A stretch of DNA of 64,000 nucleotides, from NCBI RefSeq assembly GCF_002775205.1, contig NC_036453.1:27264713-27328712 (forward strand), given 5' to 3'. The translations under genes and the position numbers were made by a program. Each line of letters begins with the position of its first letter. Position 1 is the first letter of the stretch. Below the pieces are notes generated by a model that saw only the letters and a program-made list of their open reading frames with translations, made no database searches and had not been told where the DNA came from. This DNA is from Xiphophorus maculatus. Taxonomy: Eukaryota; Chordata; Actinopteri; Cyprinodontiformes; Poeciliidae. Of this stretch, positions 21,144 to 45,300 are shown one piece after another.

Positions 21144-23719
21144 TGTTCAACCTTCTGTTTTTCTAGATCTTTGATGTGCTGAGACTGATTTTATTTTAAA
21201 AATACACTAGAAGAAAATAAAAGAATACCATTATTATGTATTTTTCTAGCCCTCTAGCTGTGGGCAGTCGTTAATTATTTACACCAGGAGAAACGCTGCT
21301 GTGTGAAAGAGCAGTTCCCATACATCAGGGTTTTACTATTAGCTAAAAACAAGGTCAAAATGATTGTAGGTTTTACAATTTATTCTGTCTTTAGCAATCG
21401 CCACAGAGCGTGAGGCTAGCATAGCTAAAGCTGCATTATATTCTACAGGATGTGGATGGTTGTCTGAAGATTTCTGAAAGGCTGCCATTTCCAAATCCAG
21501 CATTTTCCATCAAAAACAGAAGACAGAAGCTCAGGAGGATAAAACAGCTCCAATAAGCCTTCCTGTTATCTGCTGAAACTCTTGATCTTTCAGTCTAGAT
21601 GACATGTCATAAAATTACTGCTTTCTTTTCAAAACTTGACACATCTCAGTTCTTCCCTAATGTCATTTTTAACACACCAGTGTAACTGGAAATAGCCAGC
21701 CTAGTTTTTTTTTTTACTCAGTAACAGAGTTACCAAACCAAACATTGTTGTTGTCTATGTGACCTGCTAGCATTTAGCATAGTGTGCTTATTAAACAGAA
21801 GTAGATTGGACCTGTCACTGTTAAACACTATCTGATTGCGCTCACCAGCATCTCTAATGCTAACTTTAAGTCCAGCTGCTGAACAATTTTTTTTTAAATA
21901 ACGCATTTTAACATTAGCAAAATTAGTAGCAGTTTTGATTAGCACTGGGACTTTAACCTGTTACTTTAGTTAGTTAACGGTATTGATTTCAATGCATTAA
22001 ATACTTTTAACGCCAATAATCAAATTTTACGTACAAGAATTCTGCCAAGTACCTTTGGATTCATGGGTTTCTGGCATGCCAGTAAATCTGACGCACAAGC
22101 AATAAATTAAAAACAATAAATATCTTTGTTGTTGACCTCTATTTATTCAGAAAATATATATTTTTAAATTATTTAATTAACAATGTTGCTTGCTTTCTTG
22201 ATATTTAGGTTTTGATTAAAAAGGGGATAATTGCGGTTAATTAATTACAGACCCTGCAATTAACTCAATTAGAAACTTTAATCGAGTCCCACCATTAGTT
22301 TCACAGAGTCACACCAGAATAAATGGTTTGGAAAATAAATCTGACTTTCTTCACTGACTATTATGAACAGAGCTGTAAGGACAAAGTTTAAAAAAATGCT
22401 GAGGTGTAGAAAGTCCAAGTATATGTCTGTTTTGTTTTTTTTTACTAGCAGTGTTTGTTTTCATAGTTAGCATTTAAAACCAACAAAACAACAACTTTCT
22501 ATCCCTAATATCTGAAGTAGATTGAACATTGACATCTCTGTCACTGTGTACCTGTGTATGAATAATTTAAAAGCTGAATTATGATCTGTTTCTTGTCGTC
22601 CCAAGCCAGTGAAATAACATCAGTGCATAACAAAAAAGGCCGAATTGGGAGGTGTGTGTCTCTGCATTAACACAGTCACATAACTGTGGCCTCTCAGACG
22701 GAGGAGCCTTGCTAATAAAGGGAGTGTCGGAGGTGATTCCACTGAGTTATGAGCAGTCAGGCTGAAAGCTGCGAGCGTTGTGTGACAGACACACAGGAAA
22801 CAAACATGAACAGTTCCCAGTTCCTCTGAGTGCCTCCCTCCCTAACCCTTATTATGAGAAATGATAGTACTGTGGTTTAAAAGGGTTATGTCTGCATTAC
22901 AGCATTATGTAATTCATAGGGAATCCTCCTCTGTTCTCTGACAGACTGGGCCTTAATGCATAATCGGTTTAATGTAACCTAAACGTTGCTTTCAGAACAA
23001 ACTGGGTGTCCCAAAGTACTGCGGTATGAATGAGGCTTACATGAAAGGAGCAGATGATGAATGGGAGAACAGAATCTGCAGATGAATTAAAGACATTTTC
23101 TATCAGAAAATGACATTTAAAATTTTTTTTTTATCAGAGTTCACATTTACCAAAGCAGAGATGGTGATTTTGCCAAACACGCTTTTAGAGACAGTGATAG
23201 AAAGGCAAACAGAGCGAGTACAGAACAAGCTGTGGATCACACGCACACATCATGAATAACCAAGCTGGACATTTATCAAAGATTTTCCAGTTTGCATCTT
23301 CATAAAAAAAAAGAGAGAAAAAAAGATTTTTCAAAAGAGCCAATACGAGTCATTTTTTCTTCAAGCCCTCCTCCCTCAAAAAAACAAAAAGAAAAAAAAA
23401 AAGATAAATCCTTGATAAACTCTACAAAGCAATCTGCTCAGCTGATCAAAGCCAACCCTTCAGACGTGCTTGTAAATGGGCCCATGCAACAAAAGTCATC
23501 CATTGGTTGGCCGGGCAGCCAAGTAGCCATGGCAACCTGGAGATGGAGGCGAGTGGAGTGGGGGGAGGTGGGTGGCATCAAATGGCGGAGACAGGAAAGA
23601 GGATGCTTCCGCCCACTCGTTACTATAGCGATCTAGTACAGAGTGAGACAGGAAGAGCAATGACATGTCATGTTCACACCCTGACATGTTACTGGAGTAG
23701 AAATGTAGCCAGGAGGTAG
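21144..23719. other. Probable map6 3' flank or 3'UTR, AT-rich
   Basis: No exon is supported. TTTATT (minus-strand AATAAA) occurs at about 22142 and at other places, so the true map6 cleavage site cannot be chosen. The block at 23280-23720 is purine/pyrimidine-asymmetric with several A-runs. Confidence 0.45.
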
Positions 23720-23730
23720 TGAGAGGACAG

Positions 23731-23869
23731 AGAAGAAGAAGAAGAAGAAGAAGAAGAAGAAGAAGAAGAAGAAGAAGAAGAAGAAGAAGAAGAAGAAGAA
23801 GAAGAAGAAGAAGAAGAAGAAGAAGAAGAAGAAGAAGAAGAAGAAGAAGAAGAAGAAGAATAAGAAGAA
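23731..23869. repeat. Long GAA/TTC trinucleotide repeat
   Basis: An uninterrupted AGA/GAA run of 130 bp (about 43 units) at 23731-23860, then one TAA interruption, then about three more units. It lies 117 nt downstream of the map6 stop codon and reads as TTC/CTT in the map6 transcript. It creates long artefactual poly-Arg, poly-Leu and poly-Phe frames that are not genes. Confidence 0.97.
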
Positions 23870-23985
23870 AGCAGCTAGAGAAGGACGAAAACAAAGATAA
23901 AAACTTGGAACCAATTTTGCAGCCTCTGGGTTTGTGTCCCACAAAAAGAAAGAAAAGAAAAAGGAGAAGTAGTGCTAAATGGTTT

Positions 23986-36741
<12,756 letters not shown>

Positions 36742-36880
36742 CTTTAGTACGATATAGTATAGATAGATAGTGGACATAAATATTTGACATAAAAAGGTAC
36801 GAATTGAATATATTCAATTTGTACCTTTTATTCGTATATACTGTATGTCCACAATCTATCTATACTATATCGTACTAAAG
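36742..36880. repeat. 139-bp near-perfect palindrome
   Basis: Left arm 'ctttagtacgatatagtata' is mirrored by right arm 'tatactatatcgtactaaag', and the centre at about 36811 is 'gaattgaatatattcaattt'. Only a few bases break the symmetry. It would fold into a long hairpin. It is probably a small MITE or foldback element. Confidence 0.85.
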
Positions 36881-36885
36881 GGTAT

Positions 36886-36886
36886 A

Positions 36887-36926
<40 letters not shown>

Positions 36927-36930
36927 CACG
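36886..36930. repeat. TC/TA compound microsatellite
   Basis: About nine TC units run directly into about eleven TA units, just beside the palindrome. More TA/CA-rich short repeats continue to about 37040. Confidence 0.9.
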
Positions 36931-37087
36931 AATTGACTACATATATACTGTATATACTTATGTGTATATATATATACACACGTAAGTATATGTAAGTGTA
37001 CATATATACACTTACAGTATGTATGTATACGTGTGTGTGTCACAATGATACATTACTTTATGATGGTCTATCACATACCCTCCTGGG

Positions 37088-38071
37088 TAACACTTTATTT
37101 GACAGAGTGTGCAGAAGACTGACATGACACCATCATAAACATGACATAACATTTGTTATGAGCATGAAGGAGTCTATGAATGTCTGTAACTGTTGTCATG
37201 ACATGTCATTCAGTAAATAATGTTATGGTAAAAGCAGAACCAGCCAGAACCCAAAACGCAGCCACAACAAGAGGATGGTTAACCAAAAGGTTTTATTACT
37301 AAAGTAAATGGTGTAGAAGGATGTGGTCACACTAGTGGGTCAGGGACGAGGAATCCACAGGGGTCAGGAGTCCAGCCGGGGGAGGGGAGGGTGAATGGAC
37401 AAGGGGAGAGCTGTGGGGGACTCAGGGGACAAACAGACAGGGGCAAAATCCACCAACCAGAGGCTGAGTCGTGAAACGGTCCAGGGTCATGCACGGGAGG
37501 GTCTCAGGCAGTGAAAATCCAGAATCCAGAAGGCAGGAGGCAGGGTCAGAAACAGGCAGGGTTCAGCAACAGGACTTTCAACAGCAAAAGGATTAGGCAA
37601 AAATCTGTGGTCAAAAACAGGCAGGATCAGAAACCAGAAAACACTTTGAAACATGAGACAAGGCTTGAAGGCTGTGACAGGGGCAACAGACGATCTTGCA
37701 CTGAGCTGGTGACGAGCAGCTGTTTAAGTAGGGACCAGCTCAGTGCAGCTGAGGGCAATGAGCAATCAGCACAGCCAAGGCAGAGCTGAAGGGCTGGAAT
37801 CATGACAAATAATGACTTTTTTTTTTACAAAGTTGCTTTAAAAGTTGCGCTGAAACTCAATTAAAAGTGCCAGCTTTGCATTATTTTGCAAATGATGAAA
37901 TTTTAATGCAAAGTTAATGGAATTTTAATGCAACCTTTAGAGCAACTTTGTATTAAAAGTGTCATTATTTACCGAATGACACTTCATGACCACAGTCATC
38001 CATAAAGACTCCTTCATGTTCATGACAGATGTCATGTCAGTGTTATGCTCACCCAGTCAAATAAAGCGTTA
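37088..38071. mobile_element. Palindromic MITE split by a later insertion
   Basis: The terminal repeats are 'taacactttatttgac' (37088-37103) and the reverse complement of 'gtcaaataaagcgtta' (38056-38071). The arms stay similar for about 130 bp ('gacatgaca', 'catgaaggagtct', 'gtcatt.agtaaataatg'). The left arm is interrupted by the 584-bp element at 37223-37806. Confidence 0.75.
37223..37806. mobile_element. 584-bp repeat nested inside the MITE
   Basis: It is flanked by the 8-bp direct repeat AAATAATG (37215-37222 and 37807-37814), which restores the host arm when one copy is removed. It starts 'ttatggtaaaag' and ends 'ggctggaatcatgac'. The interior is purine-rich and CAGG-rich with no gene. 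The family is not certain; 8 bp suggests a hAT-type element. Confidence 0.65.
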
Positions 38072-38961
38072 ATCCAGATCGAGTACATTAAAGTTTGATA
38101 AAGCATCGGGACCAAATGTGAACAGTCCGAGGGGTACAAATACTTATGACAAGCATTGAATTTTGCTCTTGAACATTTGACACAAAAACATTAGAAACAC
38201 TTTGCTGCCACAAACTCCTGTATAATGAGAATGTTTCTGAAATGAAAGTGGGGAGTTGTTTAAATCAAAGTGTGTAAAATAGTTACTGCTACTGCGCTGA
38301 TCATCGGTAACCTACTGATTCATGATTTTTTTTTTTTTACATTGTCAGCAAACAGTGGATTACATGAATAATATGAGCTGATTACGCACCCAGAGGGCTT
38401 GTTTCACATTGGCCACAACACACTTACAGTGTCTGAATACAGAACGAGTTTATGTGTTTTCCGACAGCCTGCCTCCAAACATTATGTTTATGTTTTTATT
38501 TCACTTATAGTTTTTGCTTCATCAGTGAGACGGGGAATTCAACACAATGAGACATCTGAAGTAGACAGTGAATTTATTATTCATCTGGGATGTTGTCAAA
38601 GAGAAATATTTATCAGAAGGCCAATCCATTGCTCCGTTTCTTAACAGTACCTACCTGAAAACCGACCACTTTATCTACTAACAAGACTGCAAAAATATTT
38701 AAGACATTCCGTGCAGTACTGTGCAGTGTGATAAGAAATGTGTGAACCCTCTCCAAATGACCTTTATCCCTGTGTGTCACTGAGAAACTCTTGCGCTATT
38801 GGTCAACCAGCTGCAGTTACATTCATAAAGAGCCACATTTTGCAAGAGCAAAGTTAATTGTGAAAAAATCTGAATGAAAAAACTGCGCGACATCCATTTT
38901 GTCCCATAGATCTTTGTCTTCGAGTCTGGTTGCTTTGCATTCATGCATCAAGTACCATTCT

Positions 38962-38992
38962 GGGTCAAAGGTCAGCTTAAGCTGATATATAT
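38962..38992 (+). promoter_or_regulatory. mogat2 promoter: DR1 site and TATA box
   Basis: GGGTCA-A-AGGTCA at 38962-38974 is a perfect direct repeat with one-base spacing, the class bound by HNF4 and PPAR-RXR. Twelve bases on, TATATAT at 38986-38992 is a TATA box, which puts initiation near 39015-39025 and leaves a 5'UTR of about 130 nt before the ATG at 39153. HNF4/PPAR control of intestinal lipid genes is established; its use here is inferred. Confidence 0.6.
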
Positions 38993-39152
38993 GCTGAGAA
39001 ATCAAACCATGTATTGAGTCAAGATAAGTCAAAAGTCAATGGGAGGCGATGGTGGAGGGGTAAGTAGCGCAGACTTTGGACTTCCCTTCCCTTGCTGTGC
39101 TTCTTGGACTCAGCGGCGGCACGTCGGCTCGTCTGTCTTCTTTCATAGAAAA

Positions 39153-39344
39153 ATGAAAATTGATTTCGCGCCTGTGGACGTGCCCCTCATCAGGAGGCTG
39201 CAGACTGCCGCAGTGGTCCAGTGGGTCTTCTCCTTCCTGGGTCTGGGTAAGTGCTGGTGGGAATAAAATGCTGGAACATCTCCTGATAGTAGCACAAAGG
39301 TCAACATGAGAGTGCATGACAATGTGAATAAATAAATAAATAAA

Positions 39345-39387
<43 letters not shown>

Positions 39388-42300
39388 AAGGTGCTAATAA
39401 TTGTATAACATACAACATTTTTTGCATCACAACTCCATCATATCACTGGTTATTAATTCAAATCAATCAGCGTTAAATGAATCAGTTTACCTCTGATTTA
39501 TAGTTCTCTTTTGCAAGAATATCTGTGTCAAACTTGCACTTATATCACAAAATTTTAATCTGATGGATTTCTGCAAATTCTACTGCTGAAGACATTTGCA
39601 CAAAGCTTCTTTCAGACTCTCAAGCTGTCATTTACTTCTTTTCTGAGGTTGACAAAATAAAGTGGGGGAAAAGTTGTTCTTCTTTGTTAGGTCTGTTTCA
39701 GCGAGCAGATTACTCATAAAACCCAACAATAAAGATATTAGAGATTGACATTCTTATTTGTCAACAGATTTTATGCAATGTAAGCAACAACACTATAGCA
39801 GGAAAGAAATGTGTGTCACATTGAAATGATCTACTAAAATTATGAAATAAAATGTTATGCTTTCAGTATAATTACAGTTGGTAATGATTCACTTATGTGA
39901 TCAAGTAAATGTAGAATATATATTTTACATTACCAATAAGACCATATACCTTCAAGGTTATCGGGTGTCTGAATAAACAGATATGCAGACAAGGATTTAA
40001 AAAAAGACAAAGAGCAAAAAGACTTATGGTATCTCTGGAGGAGCTGCAGAGATCCACAGCTCTGTTTGCAGGACAACTGTTAGTCATGTGGTCTACAAAT
40101 CTGTCTTTGGTCGAAAAGGTGCAAGAAGAAAGGCAATTGTGGAAAGAAAACCATAAAATTATAGTGCATTGTTGAACTTTTTGAACATCACAGATGTAAA
40201 TACCATGTCAGAAAGGCTGCAAACATGTGAGCAGAGGCCGTATTAGACCCAAACAGAACTTGTTTAATCTTCATGCAAAACACTGTGTGGAGAAAAGCTA
40301 GTACTGCACATGAAAATATATTTTCATGTCCCTTTTAAGTCAGACGTTTAAGACAGGGGCCTGCTGAATAACCCATAGTCCCAATTATCATGTGAACACT
40401 GATAATTAGGTTTTCACGATTAAAACAGCTATCTGAATCAGGTTTCATGCTCCTCATGTGAACTGTTAAGAGTCAAATCTGGTCCTGTTTGCTGTATCCT
40501 GTAGTGCAATAACCTGCACTCATTTTTCCAGGTCAGAACAGACAGATTAGGATGACTTGTTTCTCATGTTACCATGCAGCTCATCATGTTTTCTCTGTTC
40601 CCCCCTCAGCACCTACCTGCATTATCTTGTTCTTTTACCTACTCTTCACTCGCTTCTGGCTGATCAGTGTGCTGTACGCCATCTGGTGGTACTATGACTT
40701 CGACACGCCGGCACGCGGGGGTCGCAGAAAGCCTGTTTTGCTTGGCCTCAAACTGTGGGGGTACATGCGGGATTATTTCCCCATCAAGGTGAGAGAAAGC
40801 TTTAGAAAAAGCCATTATTCATATTATTCATTCTCTCAGTGCTCTCACTGATACAGCAATCTGTATTTTAGTCATTTGCACCAAATAACAGTCTACTATT
40901 TGCTTTAAAGATGCTAACCGGCGCTTTATTTTTTTGTTCCACTAACACATGTTCACTAACAGCAAAATAAAAAACACGGCTGGGGATCCAAGTAAGAAAT
41001 TCCACAGCAGGATTTCACAAAATAGAAACCATTTAAACTGAGCATTGAAGAAAAAGTCTGCCAGATTGTGTGTATTTGAGTTAATGATATCACAAGAGGC
41101 AGGAGAATCAAGCTGATCGGTTGGTTTTAACTTTAAGTTACAAGGCATTCATGTTACATGTTTGAGTCAGACTTTTTGTCCAACTGTGTCAGAGACAATA
41201 ACCGTCTGCAGAGCTTTAGCTGTAACTGGTGAAAATCCATTCATATTCCCGTTTAAAGGTTTTCCATCTGATGATTTTCTGTAGATTAAGTCAGTAAGTC
41301 TGGCTTCTGGATGATAGGGTTATTTATTTATTTGACGTTTTAGGACATCACTGCTGGTTTTGCGATGTCAAAAAGCGAACAAATTGAACATACAACTCGC
41401 TTTTGCAGGTAAGCAAGCCAAAGCAACATCAACTAATTTGGTTGATGTTATAATCTACAATCACCATATTTGGATTTTTGGTAATAAATAATACTATGAA
41501 GGTTCAAGCAATACTTATTTTGTAAGTATTACAAAATTACAATTACAAAGAAACTGCTGAATATCATTGCTCAGCAATGAGAACATTTGCTTTTTAAATG
41601 AAAGTGAACCTTGAACTTATTCCTTAGACTATTTTTTTAAATTTAAAGTTCTCTTCAGAATTTAACATCCAAGTTCTCATGGCTTAAATTCTGCATGTTG
41701 TTGAATCCCCGGGAACTACTTTGCAAGTAAAAATACCTCTGGAACTTTGCGCAAAGCCTGGAGGGAGCAGAAACTGCCAGAGGCAATTTAGAACTGTTTT
41801 GGTGCTGGAGGTTTTGCATTAAAACAGAGGAAATGTAGACCATCTGACATGGTTCCTGTTTTCTGATTTCCTCAGTCTTCCTATCAGCTGTTTCTGCAAG
41901 CTCAAAGAATCTTACATTAGTGTTAAATAAAAAACTAACTGCATCATATGAGTATGACATAGGCTTTTTTTTGTAGCTCATTGTGTCCCTCTGGTGGTCA
42001 TGAATGAACATTGCCTCCCTAAAACGTTGCACAAAAAATATACAGTCCCTATTAAAAAAAAGAATTCACAGTTATTAAAAGTTATTTTTGTACAAATCAG
42101 TCATGAGCAACGAAATTGAGCTTTTGTTAACACAAAAATATACAAAAATAACTTTAAAGTCAACTTGAATAACTGATTTCTACAAAAATAATTAAATAAA
42201 AGTATTCAACAAAAAACAGGTGACTGCATAAATGTTCACCCCCCTCAAGTCACAATTTAAATCTCCATTCCACTCACTGTGAGACTACCTGCACCACCTG

Positions 42301-45300
42301 ACTGGACCTCTGCTTAATTAGGTCAGCCTCTTAGAGAGGGTAAATAATTACGCAATGACTCATTTTATGTTGTTGCGTAACACTTTTTTATGTCACACTT
42401 GACATGCATAATGCCTCAGAAGACAAAATGACATGAGAACAACAAAGCTTATGTACAAACAAGGGGTCTTATTCCAACATAAACTGTAGGTCTGTGTCTC
42501 ATGCATTTTAGGTTTGAATGTGTTTGTTCTATATTCAGCGAACTGACTCATAGTGTGTTGAGTGTCCAAAAGTTTTACTCAAAAGTTGTAGTAAAACTAT
42601 AACAAAAAGTAGATTTTTTCCCCCCAAAAGGATACTCAAGTAAATGTAACTAGTTACTGCCCATCTCTGTCTAACACACACAATGACAAACAGTACATAG
42701 ACAACCTACTGTGTCCTTAACAAACTTCATAACATTACATGGATGTTTTTTTCTGTGGCTTGGGAAGACTTTGAACTTCCTGATAAGACCGAGTGCAACA
42801 ACAATAACAGCGGTCCAGTAGCATGTTAGCATGATGAAAAGGAGCTGACACAGACCATGTGTGTATTTATTAGATTCGTATCTACTATCTATCTGAAAAC
42901 TTCAGCAGCTATTTATTTTAAACAGAATGCCTACAGTCAGTTCACAGCGTCATAGAAATGTGACAATTTAACCAGAATTATGCAGAAAAAAATTGTGGAT
43001 GAAGATCTGAATTACCCATTGATTTTAACACATTAATTTACATGGACTTGTTTAGCTGAACCCTCTCAGTCAATCAGATTATACAACAGGCAATCCAACT
43101 GACCTAATTGTGCTTAGTTACACATTAAGAAAAACACAATAAACTAATGTGCTGAAATAGTTCTTGCTGAGTAGATTAAAGCTGCAGTGGGTACATTTTA
43201 TATACACAAAAAAATGTTTTTATACATATTTGTGAAAACTTTCACTATGTCATGACAGTATATGAGACAGATAATCTGAAAAAAATCTACCAGTCAGAGC
43301 CAGGAGGAGGGTCTTAGTGTTGTCAATCATCCCAAAGTACGTGCTTCTCACTCCCACTCATCATCTCTCTGCTGAACTAAAGCTCCACCAACACAATAGA
43401 GCCTGCTGTGAATGAGCAAGCTAGTTAGAATAGCAGATGAACAATGACAGCAGATGAACGTTTATTTTGTAACAGTGAGCTGTTGTCTGACATTAGCACT
43501 GGCAATCAGAATCAGCAGGTACACAAGCAGGTACACACACACACATATACAGTATATACTGTAAATATACAGTATATATATACATAAATGCGTTCCGTAC
43601 ATAGCAGCAGACATGACATGAAGATTAAATCTTAAAACCTTGACATCATAAGGAGAAAATAAGAAAAATCTTCAAACATCTACAAGGTGTCGTCACACAC
43701 CGACATTAACAGCATTTGCTAAATTTCTCTGCCTCTTCTCTGAACTCATCTCCTGTGGGCAGAGATACCAAATAAAAGTTTGAACTTTAAGAAATTTCAG
43801 ATGGGAAAAAAACCCCTTCAACCTCATTTTATCCATTCACTTTAAAGTAAATCATGTCCTGCATCATCTGACTATACAGCGCATTATCTTTAACAAAGAG
43901 CCCATGCATCCAAAGAAACCAGGGAGCCTAATTAGTTGCATTGCTTTACTTGTACCCACCATTTCTAATTCCACTGGCTCTGCAGACGTGTATTGACACT
44001 TAAAAGAACCAAAATGAATGCAGGCAAGACAGTGACGCAGATTCATACACCGCTTGAGGAAGTGAATACTTCGCATGTAGATATGACGGAAAATGCTGAC
44101 TGAATCCCTGAGGTCTTTTTTTATTGAACTTTACTGTAAAAGATCCTCCCTAATAATAAGCACCTTCATTTAAAACTGTCTTTTGTGTTAACGTGTGTTG
44201 TTTTGGACTAATATTTAAATTGGTTTGATGTTCTGAAACACTTATTTGTGACAAACACGCAGAAAGAAGGACACTTTAAACCCTATCGTAGCAATACCTC
44301 TGAAAGGAGGTTTGGAACGAACAAGAATCCCAACCTAACCTACAAAAGACTAGAAATTTTAAAACTGTGACGTCTATTTGTATTAAGCCCCCTTTACTCT
44401 GTCAACACAAAATAAAACATTAGCCATGTAGAAACATATCCAGTGATAAGTAATAGATATTAGGTATTAGACTTGGGCTTCATGCTTAGTGTTTATGACA
44501 GTCATGTGTTACTTAAAAATGTCACCATCTGCTCACTGAAATTATTCAAAGTCTAACAAAAAAAGTTCTACCAGTACTCTTCACTAAAGGTCATTTATTA
44601 ACTGATTGGTTCCACAGAGCCACAATCCCCAATTCGCATTGTTCTTTCAGGATGTTAAGAATGAATTTAAAGATAGTTGAGATTCACATAAATTCTCCCT
44701 TGAGCTTTAATACAAAGAGTGATTTGGAACTTATAATGCGTGTGCCTAGATTGACCCATTGATTTCGAGCCTGATTTCCAGTTAAAATTCATTTAAAATA
44801 CTAATGTGCAGTGGTATTTTAGCAGAGCTTAACAATTTAAGAGTTGAGCAAATGCAGCCATGTCTTTTTAGTTAAATCGGTCAACTGATGTCCTCTGCAC
44901 ATGGGCTAAAATTAGACACGATGGACACCAAAACTGCCCAGACAGGTCATCCAAGTGCACACCCTGACTTTTGTAGCAACAGTGTAATGACCCCCTGCTT
45001 CACGGGTTACAGTGAAGCAAGTCTAATTATTAGGTGGGAGCGAGGGTTAAATGTAACAGAGTGCACAGTCACCGAAGTAGCAATACTGTAACTCTGTTGC
45101 ATCATATCTAAACTTTGTTGAACCCAAAATGCAGCAGAAAATAAAATGGTGGTGCAGCACTAACTAAATGAGACAGAATGAGGGCACTCAGTTTGCTTGC
45201 AATAATTTATCTAAATGTACAGTAATTCAACCTTTACACAGCTGAGATAGAGATTAAAAAGTTACGATCCAGCCCTGGAAAAAAATAAATTCATGAAATT

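Noticed and set aside
36828..37043. Minus-strand frame through the TA/TC repeats
   Set aside because: Low-complexity microsatellite translation, not a protein.
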